A DNA stretch of 64,000 nt from Monarcha castaneiventris obscurior (taxonomy: Eukaryota > Chordata > Aves > Passeriformes > Monarchidae), in NCBI GenBank assembly GCA_026261815.1, contig JAMPIT010000890.1:6912001-6976000 (forward strand). The letters are read 5' to 3'. The notes beneath the pieces were generated by a model. The model worked only from the letters and a program-made list of their open reading frames with translations, was not told where the DNA came from and did not search any database. Shown piece by piece: positions 37,901 to 49,300 of the stretch. How positions within the stretch are numbered: position 1 is the first letter of the stretch; the number at the start of each line of letters is the position of its first letter. The translations under genes were made by a program, and so were the position numbers.

Positions 37901-40900
37901 TTGTGTGGCTGTTCCTCATCATAGCAGCATCATAACTAAGTCTGTGGAGAAATCACTCTGCTTGTGTGTTTGATTAGATTTCAACTGTTAAATTGTCTAA
38001 CTTGATTTATTCTATGCTCTAACTGCACCCATCCCTGAAGGAAAGGGTGACGGTACAGTGAGACCCAGCTGTGTGGAAGAGGAGGCCAGAGCCTATTTGC
38101 AGTGGGAGGATGGGTTGAAATGTCTCTCAGCTGTTTGTGAGGTGATTTGACAGGTCTGAAAACACACAGAAAGCAAAACAAATGGTGTATTTTGTTTCTA
38201 CTTTAAGAAAGGAAATAATTAAAAAGGATAAAAATAAACTTATTAATGCATTTCTTTCAATACTGAAAACAAGGATGAGATTCATAGTGCTACATTTGGT
38301 CTGCAATCACTATCCTTTTACTTGCTGAATATTGCTGGGGCACACACATTTATGACGGGGAGCTATCTTAATGGAAAGCAGAGTGTCCAGACAGCAGTGT
38401 GGCAGCCAGGAGGAATTTCCAGCTGCTGCCAAATGTGCCGGTGCATCAGCTAAGTAGCGTGAATTGCTTAGGATGCAGGTTGCACCTCCTGCCCCAGACG
38501 TTGTTCTGACTCCCTCTGCAATTCAGACTGGACTGCACTTGTAAGTGTTGGTCTCTAAACCCCCTCCCTCAGATGGCCTTGTGTGAAATATTACAGCAGA
38601 GGAATGTGAAGGCTCCATGGGAATTCCCTTTTTTAAGACCTAAGGGCTTGTCTGACCTGTGCTTTTGTGTTTTAGGGCATTACCAAATACATGACTGTTC
38701 TGTGTGGCCAGTGCAGTGCTGACAGGTGGAATTCCCATTGCTAAGTTTGAGGATTCTTTCCACTACCCAATGAAGCTCTGTGAAATGTATTTTCATACTT
38801 GGTAAACAAGCCCTGAGCTAGCTCTTGTGTTTTTCCAGTTAATGTAGTACTTTACAAAGCACAGCTACACTGCCCATCTCTAAATCTGGTATGTATTCTG
38901 TATCTTTTCCTGTCCATACACATTTGAAAAGGGTTTTTCTAATTACAGTTCAGTAGTTCAGACCTATTGTATGTTGGGATCACTCTGATTAAATTCTCAG
39001 AATATGCATTAAGCTTGGTGGTGATGCTTAGGAAATTTTTTTTTTTTTCATTGAAATTGCTACCTCTCATCTGATCCATGGAAATGTTCTCTCTCTGAAA
39101 CACAGCTGCATTATGATTTGCTGTGATTAATGTTAATTGATAAATGATAGTTGGAGTCTCTTGTTTGAACCTTATTAGAGGTTCTGAATTAAAACTCAGA
39201 AAGCATTTTCCTGAATTCATGAATGGTGCTAAAAATGAGGAAAAATAGGTTTTGGAAAACATGTAAAAGATTGCACAAATGGATAGGCAAAACTCTTAAC
39301 ATTATTTTTTCAGCACATGAATGATTCTTACATTAATCACTAAAGCGAACACTAAATGACTCCTTTACTAATAGATTCAAGTGATACACTTAATAATATG
39401 TATTTCCTGTTCACTGAAGTAGGAAAAAAATCTTTGTTTCCAGCTTTTGTGAACATATCTAGGAAGGAGGTGATTTATGCTCCTGCTACATTCAGTTTTA
39501 TTGTAACTGAAAGCTGCAGCTGCCATATAAATTGAGCAAACAAAATCTCTTAAGGTTAAAAGCAGTTTGCATCTTTGGAAATGTCGTAATTCCTGAATTG
39601 GGAGAAGTCTGTGTCCTGATTCTAGAAATCATATCTCAAAATCATAACACTTCAGTCAGAAGTGGGATCTCTCTGAAGTAGACTTCTGGTTGTATTCATA
39701 TGTTAGCTAATATGTGTAACTTCATTTTGACAGGATGATGTAGCTGATGAATGTGAGGTCCACCCAGGCTCACAGTCAGATCTTTACATGTTCATTTTCC
39801 TTAGGAACCTTGTAGTGGGAATACAGTTGCACCATGATCAATTTGAAGACTTACAAAATGATATAGTAGCTCTGATCTATCAAACCCATTCACGATTTGT
39901 TGTCAGTGCAAGGTCTGCTGGATTAGTGTGAAGGTGTATTTTGAAACCACCTTTATTTAGGAAGGGTAGGAAAGTACATTTGTACATATATGTATTGAAA
40001 CTCTCCTGGTGCCAGACTCTTCTGTTGATTTAACTCACCTTAATGCCATAATTCATTAGAACCAACTTCATGGTTACATGTACAGTAAGTGATACTTTGG
40101 ACTGAGAACTGGAAAAGAGTGGTGATTGTTTTCTGTTTCTTTAATATGTGTATGGTGCATCCAGTTTTGCTAATCTCAGTATCACTCTATGTGTGTATGT
40201 GTCTAACTTAAAATTACCATTTTTATTACATGAACACCTATCACTCTGCATATTGGAGTCTGTTGACTTAAAAGCTTGTAATTGCATATAAAAACATCAC
40301 ATGACCCTTTGCACCTAATTTTGAGATTTTTGCTCCCTTTTAGACAACATTCTTACAGTAAAAAGAGAGCTTTATCCCAGCCCATGTCACAGCAATGCTA
40401 TTTTCAGTTTAATAGGACTGCATTTACTCTGTGTGTTTAGAACATAATGTGTGTGTTTTTATGAATGTTGACAGTATTTGTGTATTGTAAAATGGGTGTT
40501 GTGTATTTTAAAGATTGGATAAGAGGACTGGTAGGTTTTAAGAATGAAGTGGATTGGTTTCTGTTACCATTTGGTGCCGCAATGTTGCTGATAATTCTTG
40601 AGGCTTCTGTGCATCATTGTATGTCTCTTTTAATTTATTATAGAATGTCCTTCTTTCAGAAATGCTTAAGTCAAATGAAAAAGTAAGTCTAATGGGCTTA
40701 CAGGTGGGACTTTCACTAAATTTTTAACTTTGGTTTCTAGATGCCTTAATCCTTGAAAGCTGTAGAAGTTGTACTGAGATACTAAAAGGCTGAGGTCTGA
40801 GATTTATTCGATGTTTAGTTTGGAGGCTGAATTATAAAATAAACAAAAAAAATTAGCTAGTCAAGGATTATTCCTTCATTATATGGCAAACTGAAATAAA

Positions 40901-41535
40901 CCAGAAAAAATAGTTTTATTAAGACAGAAAAATCCATATTTTGATTCTTGGCCATAACTGAGTAGAAACAAAAGATTGCAGAAAAAAGGATAGGACTGTT
41001 GATACTTTTCTTCTCCCTCAGGTGTCCTGATTTGACTTTTGTGAGATAGGTGGCTCTAGGATCACTTACTTCAGTGGGACAGCTTTCTTTCTTTTCTCCT
41101 GCTGAATGCATATGGCTGTACTGGTACAAAATGGAATTGGTTTGATAGGAGAGACTTCTGCTGGGAGTCCCCAGGATCATTGCACCTTGTCAGTGAGACA
41201 ACCTGGGAAACAGTCCTTGGTTCACTTCTCTGCTTGGAATCAGGCAGAGAGGGAAACTGTAGCCTTGTCCTTCCCTCTTGCTGGCAGGTGGGTTGGACTC
41301 TTCTCCATGGAAGGCAGCTGTAAGCTTGCCAAGGGCTGGCTGCTCCTTCACGCTGCCCTAACACCTTTCTGCCTGCCTGCCTCCTTCGGTTACCTGAGCA
41401 GATACACCTGGAGGGTGACTGCATCCACCAGGGGAGCTGCTGGGGGAAAGGCAAGATGGAAGGGGTAGGAAGCTCAACACAGACCATAGGTGAATTGTTA
41501 TTGGTGTTGAAGAAGGTGGAAAATCTGTGAGGTGA
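31986..41535. other. Presumed intron or intergenic DNA, nothing recognised
   Basis: Nine and a half kilobases of AT-rich DNA. Short A-rich tracts (about 35765-35812) and chance frames are present. A slightly GC-richer patch at 33020-33250 and another at 38370-38560 have no recognisable coding content. Confidence 0.45.
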
Positions 41536-41540
41536 GCAGT

Positions 41541-42152
41541 TGTGCCAGTTTGGCCAAAATCTAGCAATATATCCTCTGGGACAAGACCAGGTTACAACCA
41601 CCCTTCCCCCCACCAGGTTCAGGGAAAAAGGAATTTTCCTCAAAGGAAAGTGAAAGAGATAACAACTATTTATTTAACAAACACACAGGAGAAGAATAAT
41701 AATGCTAAATAATTAAATCTCTCACTGTAGAGAGGAACCTGGGAAGATTTCAGAGTCCATCTGTCAGTGTGGTTCCTCCTTCTCGGAGCTGGCATGGGGA
41801 ATTCTCCTGATGTGTTCTGATGTTGTTGGAAAAGTCCAGAAGAGAAGAATGGAAAAAACCAAAGTCCCAAGAAAACAAAATTCAGCTCTCCATCTCAGGC
41901 TGGAGACAAAAACCCCGAAAAGTTGGCTGAAGAAGCAAAAAGAAGGGTGCTCCCTCGGTGCTACTGCAGCTGGGGAAGCCAGAGGAGTCTCTATCTCTGT
42001 ATCCTTGGGAACTGCTTTGAAAAGTTCAGTTGGGTTTTTCTTTTTTCTTCCCCTCTCAAGCTCAGTTTAAAGGTACAGAAAAAAAGCACAAAGTTTATTT
42101 TTTAGCATAGAGCCGTGATAGGGGATACACATCATAGGGTCACCCCAAGACA
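41541..42152 (-). mobile_element. Solo LTR of an endogenous retrovirus, with target-site duplication
   Basis: The element begins TG (tgtgccagtttggcc) and ends CA (accccaagaca). It is flanked on both sides by the identical pentamer gcagt (41536-41540 and 42153-42157), as expected of an integrated LTR. Its length is 612 bases. On the minus strand there are two AATAAA-type signals, in aaaaaataaact (about 42095) and ttaaataaatag (about 41672). The second, near the 3' end, suggests minus orientation. A 5-bp duplication is usual for ERV-L class elements. No internal retroviral sequence remains, so it is the product of recombination between two LTRs. Confidence 0.85.
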
Positions 42153-44310
42153 GCAGTGCTTCCTGTTTTCCCTGTGAGGCAGTGGGGAAGCTTTTAGAAA
42201 ACAATTTACTTGATTTTACTTTAAAGCATTTCAACCTACACAGCAATGCAGTTGCTGGTAAAAAAATCGTGCTCAGAAGACCACTTAGAATATGGAGTAA
42301 AAAGGCATAGGAATGAAAGACTAACTAATATTATTGGGTTGTGAGGCTGTGGGCTTGGGATGAAGGGGAAAGAATGGGTGTATGTGACAAGTGAACAAGG
42401 AGGGTGGATGATACAGAATTATGGAGTAAGGTTACACTGCTTTAGAAATGTTTTAATACAGTTTTAGTAATGCCTTTCATGTCCCTAAAATTGATCAAAT
42501 TACCGTGCTGTTTAGAAAATGGAACGGGTTTAATTTCTTTGGTCTGCCAAAATTACTTTACATTACTTTACATCTGCCCTGATGTAAAAGTGCAGTGTTC
42601 AGTTAAATTAGTGCAAGCTCCATGTGAGTGCTGGGATCTGTGCACAGACAGCTGAAATGAGGCACACTGAAGATAGCTGAGCTTCCAAAAATAAAATGAA
42701 GGAACCAAAATTCTGCCTCTGCACTTCTCTTAGCAGTACGAGGTTTTGTTTCCCCTCTCTCCAATGTTATAATCTTTGTCTCTTCCAAATCTTTGACTCT
42801 CTTCTTTGTAAGCTCACTTTCATCTACAAAACTTATTCTCCCTTATTTTTTCCCTAGTCTTCTTCTTTTCCTCAGGGTTCTTGTAGGATTCTTAGCTGTA
42901 ACCTTTCTTGCTAACTCTGCTGCTTTTTTCCTGCTGACTTCCGATAGATGATAGTGCTTCTGATGCTTACCCTTTAATTTCTACAAACCTATCTGGCACC
43001 ACCCAGAAGCACCTTTGAATGTCTGGAGCTGAAACCTGGATGAACAGTTCTTAGCCTATTTGCCTTAGAGTGGCCATAAAGAGAACATTGTTGGTGGATT
43101 TTGTTTGAGAAATGCTGTCTTTCATTGTAAAAAACCTCTAAGAAATGAAGTCTGGACCAGAAATGCAGTACCATAATTTTCCATGTCTTGCTTCTTCATT
43201 TATTTATATATTTAAAATTATATTTAAATTTAAAGCTGATTCTAGGAATTGTTTTTCCCGTGGCTATTGTTTAAATTCCAATTAATTTACTTCTTCATAT
43301 ACTTCTTCATATACATGTATCATGTCCTGTTCTGCTAAATGCTGTAGTAAATCTTATTACACACAGTCTGCTTAAGAGGTAAGGCCATGTAGTTCAAAAG
43401 TTATTTCCTTGTCTCACAAGATTTTTTTAATTAGAAAGAGAATTATATGACAGTATTTACAGTAAAACTTTGAGGGTCTTTGCTCTTTTTCTTCTTTGAG
43501 GTAGAATAAGATTTTGCTGTAGGAAATTGGCGTCTTTGGGAGAGTAGAGTAGTTACCACTTGTAGAAGTATGCAATTTACACATCTAAATATTTACTAAG
43601 AGTGAAGCAGTGTACAAATATTTTGTAGCTGACTAATGCCAATTACAGACAAATCATTCTGCAAATAATTGGTATATTTTCTTTCAGGCAAAAAATGAAG
43701 ATGTAATTTTTTCACGTGGTTAAATCAACAGGGTATTAACTTTCCTTGCTGATATGGATTTTCTTTATCAATATTGATTTTGGGGAGATAAACCTCTTAC
43801 CTTATTTGCTTATGGAAAAAGCGAAGCAGGAATATTGACTCATTCCTTCATTCAGACTGCAGCTGTAATTTGGTAGTAAGGTTTGTAACAGACTAAATGA
43901 GCTGTCTGAACTTTGAGCTCCCTCAATAAGATTCAGCAAACCTTTATCAGTTTTTAGAAGAGAGAAGGTACTGAAAAATGAAGATTTTCATGTACTTTAC
44001 TGTACAAGGAGTAAATTTTTTTGGAGAGCCACACATAGACACATACACATACACTTGTTTTTAACAAAGAACAAATTTTATTCTAAAAATTAACATGTTT
44101 GTGTGTTTTGATGTTTGACTGTCAGTAAGAACCTTGTATCCTTTGTTTATGCTTCTGTAATGTCACTGTGTGTAAGATGGGTGTGTGGCTTAGAGAACAC
44201 CTACAAACCACCATAGTACTTGCATGAAAAAGTTCTGAGAAGTCTTTGAATGAATGAAGATTTTACAATGTGGTTCTAAAAACCTCACTTTGAGGGTCGA
44301 GTGTTGTGCT
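42153..44310. other. Presumed intron or intergenic DNA
   Basis: No gene seen. It contains two tiny perfect tandem duplications: attactttac twice at 42552-42571, and acttcttcatat twice at 43289-43312. Confidence 0.5.
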
Positions 44311-44435
44311 TTCGTTGGTTTTGGGTTTTTTTTGAGAGTTGTGGTGTTTTGGTTTTTTTCATGTGCTTGTTGTGGGTTGTTGGTGTTTTTTGCTTGGGGT
44401 CTTTTTGTGGGTTTTTGTTTGTTTGTTTCACTTCT
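44310..44435 (+). repeat. G/T-rich low-complexity tract
   Basis: About 120 bases almost entirely of G and T (ttttgggttttttttgagag and similar) with strong strand asymmetry. It makes the 61- and 92-codon frames here spurious (phenylalanine/glycine/valine-rich). Confidence 0.8.
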
Positions 44436-44880
44436 TTAATTTATCTTTTCCTGAAACATTCTTTAAAGCTGTGATAAAATGTATTCTGGCCTCACACAGT
44501 TATTTCTTGATGTGTTTTCTTGGTAATAGTTTTTATTGGAAGCTCTTTGTTGCTTGCAAAGTTTATTCGGAATCTGATTTCAGTTGTAACAAAAGAAACA
44601 TATTTTTTTGCCTGTAAATTGCTGGGTCATCTTCTTTGATTATAATATGAACTCTAGTGTTTGGTAAACTGTCAGCTAACTCTGCGTTAGAGCAGGTAGA
44701 GAGAGACTGTTGACACGGGCTCCTTGTGGACAAGACCTTTGGGAGCTGCTCTTCCTGTTCCTCTTCATGGGTTGAGTAAAGTGCTGAAGAGGCTCAAACA
44801 AGGTAACAGCCTCCCAGTTCTGCAATACAGTTCACACAATCTAATTCTCTTGATTGAAATGCCAGGTGTTTTCATGAAGT

Positions 44881-44911
44881 CTTGCTGACATCATGTAGTG
44901 ATGTCAGCAAG
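44881..44911. repeat. Perfect 13-bp hairpin with CRE-like arms
   Basis: cttgctgacatca (44881-44893) and tgatgtcagcaag (44899-44911) are exact reverse complements around the 5-base loop tgtag. Each arm contains TGACATCA/TGATGTCA, one base off the cAMP-response element TGACGTCA. It could be a short stem-loop in RNA or a pair of inverted bZIP-type sites; neither is proven. Confidence 0.9.
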
Positions 44912-44952
44912 AAATTTTGTTGATGGTTTGAAATTGCGTTGGTGGCGCTTAC

Positions 44953-45047
44953 CTGCAGGAAAACAGGGACTTTTTTCTCCATATTTGGGTTTATTTGAAG
45001 GAATAAGGCAATTCTAGTAGTGATACAAAGACAATTTTTAATGTTTC
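44953..45047 (-). CDS. Candidate minus-strand internal exon
   Basis: Read on the minus strand, an acceptor (ggttttaacttcag, AG at 45049-45048) is followed by 95 bases and a strong donor, cctgcag|gtaagc (GT at 44952-44951). One frame is open throughout and includes FLQINPNMEKKVPVFLQ. No family is recognised. The nearest support for a minus-strand gene is absent, so this may be chance. Confidence 0.13.
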
Positions 45048-45237
45048 CTGAAGTTAAAACCAATACCGTTAAAAACAAATACTGTATTTTTTTTGTCTAG
45101 AGAGAGTATATGTGTACATTATAGGCAGTACTGGTACAAGGAAGTGTTAATTTCAACTATTTCACTTGTTTTGATTTCTGCTGTCATTTAACTCGTGCCT
45201 TAAGTACTTATGAAGCAGCCTTTTTTATGTTTTTAAG

Positions 45238-45437
45238 GGTACTATTATAGTCTTAGAGACGCAGCATTGGAAGTATTAAGTGACTGTGAATGTAGTGGCC
45301 GAGGATTAAAGCCTAAAGCTCATTTTCCCTGTACAGCTGTACCAGTACTTTATTCTGGTCAGAATTATGCCATGGATAGTGATACCACAATCCTCAATGA
45401 CTGTGAATCAAGTCAAGCAGAGAAAATACAATGTTGA
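45238..45437 (+). CDS. Candidate terminal coding exon, unidentified
   Basis: A long pyrimidine tract (ccttttttatgtttttaag, AG at 45236-45237) is followed by a frame open for 65 codons and closed by TGA at 45435-45437. The predicted peptide is polar and cysteine-containing, for example RDAALEVLSDCECSGRG near its start and TTILNDCESSQAEKIQC at its end, with the DCE motif twice. It does not look like translated low-complexity DNA. There is no upstream ATG in the segment, so it would have to be a 3' exon. I cannot name a family, and a 65-codon open run is not improbable in a window this size. Confidence 0.25.
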
Positions 45438-46204
45438 AGAGACTGATAACTGCAATGTGTCTGTTTGCAAACTGCTTTGAAATTCTATTGATGGCATGAC
45501 TTGCAGCATCAGACTTCAGGTCTCTTGATGTGAATTCTTCTGTTCAAAAACCCTCAGGAAAGAAGTACACCTAAGCCTAGTAGAGTTAATTTGTTCAGAG
45601 TTTTGAAAGTTGGACAATTCTTCTAATGGTACTACTTCCAAGAGCTGTTCTGTTGTTGATTTACCTTTCATGTATGAGAGATTCTGCTTTTGAGAGGTTT
45701 TTCAGAGTTTAAAAAGATGAGTTTTTATAACACAGATCAGGTATATGTAAGGAGATGGCAAAAGGTAGTAGCAGCAGTGAAAACTTTAAAAATCTTGGAG
45801 TAAGCTAAAGCCTCGTTCACATTTTTTTGTGATTGATTATAAAGCTTGGAAAAGATTTGTGTAGAGTTAAGTGGGTAGTTACAAGCAGTTAGGCTATTGT
45901 AGTACACATGTTAAGTTCTCTAGACTCCTGCAATTAAGCCTTCAGCATTCAGGTATAGTTAGGATCTTGAAACTCTGATATTAGCCCTCAGTGGGACAAG
46001 TATATTTATGAAATTGGCATCGAATGTGAGTAGGTGGCCTGACTTGTATGCACAGGATCTATGTGAATCCATGTGAAGGAAGCATGTAGGGTGTGCAGAT
46101 GTGCAAGGGTCAGCAGTCAGTTATTTTTTAAAAAAAGACGCGTCAGCTACACAGCGTGTTCCTGAGGTTTCAGTCAGTGCATTTCATGTCATGTGTGGAT
46201 CATT
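45438..46204. other. Presumed intron, or 3' untranslated sequence if the preceding exon is real
   Basis: AT-rich sequence with no clear polyadenylation signal close to the candidate stop and no recognisable repeat. Confidence 0.4.
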
Positions 46205-46300
46205 ATGCCAATTATCCTCCTTCCAGAGACAGGGAAGGTGAAGCACAGAGACATTACCTGCCTAAAGACACAAGCGAATTCACCGGCTGGACTCTGTATT
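46205..46300 (-). repeat. MIR-like ancient SINE fragment
   Basis: 'ggtgaagcacagagacatta' followed by cctgcctaaagacacaagcg parallels the reverse complement of the MIR segment normally reading 'gaggcacagagaggttaagt' and 'tgcccaaggtcacaca'. Diverged; by-eye match. Confidence 0.4.
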
Positions 46301-49300
46301 TCATAAATCTCTTGTCCATGTTATGTCCACAGAACCAAAATAAGACATTTTTATTGAATAATTTTCTTAACAATCTCTGGAATGGCTTCTCTGTTGTTAT
46401 AGGCACTGCATTTCAGAATGTTTTCAGGTGTTTTTAGGCATTATAATTGTCTGTATTCAGAGAAAAGTGGAAAAACCCAGACCCCCTTTTTTCATGCAAT
46501 GAGAAAGGCATTCATACCTATTCCATTGGCAAAATTCCATCCCAAAGCAAATTTTACAGCTTAATTATTAACCCCTGGATAAGAATAAGAATTCATAATA
46601 AAAGTGCTGTCAGTGCTTTAATTATAGTGATTATAATAGAACCTGTAATAATAAGGCAGCAACCAAGTTTTTGAGCTGCTGTGTCAGCTGTCAAACCCAG
46701 GCCCAGAAAAATCCCTTTCTGTGTGGAAATGTGGTGTAATGCTATTCAAGGGGGACTCACATCTGCTCTTTTCAATGAGCACACCAGCTAATGTATGAAA
46801 CTGTCTTCCTATTATTGCAGCTGCACAGAAAGCGTGTCTTAGTGCATTTGCAGTTATTTCTGCTTCTTTAAAAGAAAAAAATAATTTCATTCTTAGACTA
46901 GACAAAAGCCACTGTTGTTCATGGCAATTGAGGAAGTATTAGCACTGTTAAAATTGGTAATTATTCTTTTTTGTTAAAAATATCTTTGAAGCAAACTTTA
47001 CTTTGAAGCACTGGCATTTCATTTGTGCACAGGTTATAGTGGCAAAGCCTTTGTAACTTCTTGCCCACACAGTGTGGAAGACGATACACTGATGACCCAA
47101 TTTATCAAGATCTGTCCATTTTCCATTCTGCCCCATCAAAACAAAAACACTTTCTCAACTTGTTTACTTCAGACTATAGAAAACAGTTTGTGAGGTTTAA
47201 CTTGGTGAGAACAAGGGCCTTGAACTGGCATCAAATGTCCAGTGCTGACAGTTCATCCCTGGAACAAATCCTTTCCTAGGTGAATGGCCATCCAGAAGTG
47301 AGCACTGAATTGCACTGTAGGTAGGTGGACCATGGTTATTTTCACTCTCCAGGAGTGGCTGATACCTGGGCTTCTTTTCTGGCTCATGAACATGTTGCCA
47401 GTACAATACCTGATAATAGCAACCTAGATATCTTAGTATGGATATTTCTGAATTAGAATTTCTGAATTTTTAGCCCTTTAAAATGCATTAATGAACAACG
47501 AGTACATTTATATGTGATTATTAGCTATTCTGTTTCTTTATTTCTAAAAGTATTTCATGTTGGGCTAGTGATGAAACCTCTATTGTCATTGTCCATCCCA
47601 AAGTTGATTTAATTCGGCTTTAACTGTCAGACTCACATGCAACAAGACTTTCAGAGTAGGAAAAAGAAAAGATTTCTGCTAAAGACAAATTTCTTTTTTG
47701 TGTGTGATTTTTTTGAAACATACTTTCAATATGGTATGAAAAAATACCTTTTTAGAATAATTTTGTGTAGTAAATGAATTTGAGATAAGCCATGATAGTG
47801 TTTGTGTGTCTGCAAGGAGGTAATTCTCTTAAAAACAGCAGCTTTTCAGAAGACTCTTCAGCCAGTCATATTGATCGCTTTGCTACTGAGACTGTGCTAC
47901 TGTGCTTCGGTAACACTTTGGGTAAATAATCATGTATAAAATTAACTTCAACTTTATTTTTCAAGTATTGTAGTGTCAGGAAAAATAAAGAAGTCTTGAC
48001 CAATATTTTAAAAATCAGTTTTGTTTGTTATTCAGTAATTGTAAGATTTTAATTGACATTACTTCATTAGTAAAAAAAAAAGCAACATTCTATTTATTTT
48101 CTGAAAGTAAGCAGTTAAGTACTAACTGAAACAATTTCTTTGGTTTTCTTGGAGGGGAAAGGAGCTCCTTGTTTTTTGCAGGTAGATTCATAAACATGGC
48201 CCTAATGGCTCATAATGCAAAGTCACCTTTTCTTTATGTTATAATAGTGAGAAAAAGGCCACTATCTGGATTTGATGCTACTGCGTAGCAGCATCTGCTG
48301 CTAATGTTCATTTGGGAGGAATAATGACTAGAAAAAGCTTAGTGAAGATGCAAGGCCTGAAGTCATAGGCTACATTCTCATAGACAGCTGCTTCTTCAGG
48401 TCAAGTCCTTGAGGAACCCTCTGAAGTATCTGCAAGCTGCCTTTGACTCGTACCCATATTTTTGCTATTATAAAAACCAGTGGGAAAGCAGTGGTTACCC
48501 TGAACTCTGGCCCAGGGGCACTGTATGCAATTCCTTGTTGCTAACCTAAATAACAGTATTGGTTTGTAGGTGCTAGGGACTGTGGGTGCCTGCACAATTT
48601 GATAGCAGTCAGTCATTCTGTGCTTTGATACTGATACCACCAAAATACCAGTTCAGAAAGAGACACTGAAGTGAAAGCTATGCTGTGCCCTACAACCACT
48701 TGGAGAAAACTGCTGTGCAGTTTTCTTACTGTTTCTATGTTTGTCCTGTATTGATGATTGTGGTAGTGTGACGGGTGCTATCTGCAGCTTAATGATAAAA
48801 CCAGCATTAAACAAAGATGTTGCAGAAACCCACTTCTTTTGTCACCTAGTCAGCAGGCAGGCCATAGTGGTAATGGATAATGAACATCTGTGTTTCAGAT
48901 GGAGCCTAGTAAAGCCTGGCCACAAAACAAAGCTTCTCCCGATTTTGAAGTGGCAGTGATCTAATAATACATTAACGTTCAATGATGTGTGTAGATGGGC
49001 AAGCAAGATATAATTGGGTATAATCTGTCCTTCCCTGTATAACTGAGTTATGAGTATGAGTTGTGCACTCTGTTATTGTGGGACCTGTTGTGCCTTGGGC
49101 AGTTCTGATTGTGAGCTGTGTGCTGTGTTTACAGGTGAAGCTTCATAGGACCCTTGTAGCTGAATCCTGTCAGGTTGATGTTGTTTCAGCTGATGTGAGA
49201 TGTCACCTTCTGTGGCCATCCTCTCCTGGGAGCATTGTAGCTCTTCACATCTATGTGCCATCACTGCACCTGGCCTGTTACACTCAGACATTTGTCAGCA

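Noticed and set aside
41071..41643. 190-codon minus-strand frame
   Set aside because: Its first third is the end of the solo LTR and the rest is flanking non-coding DNA, so it is a chance run.
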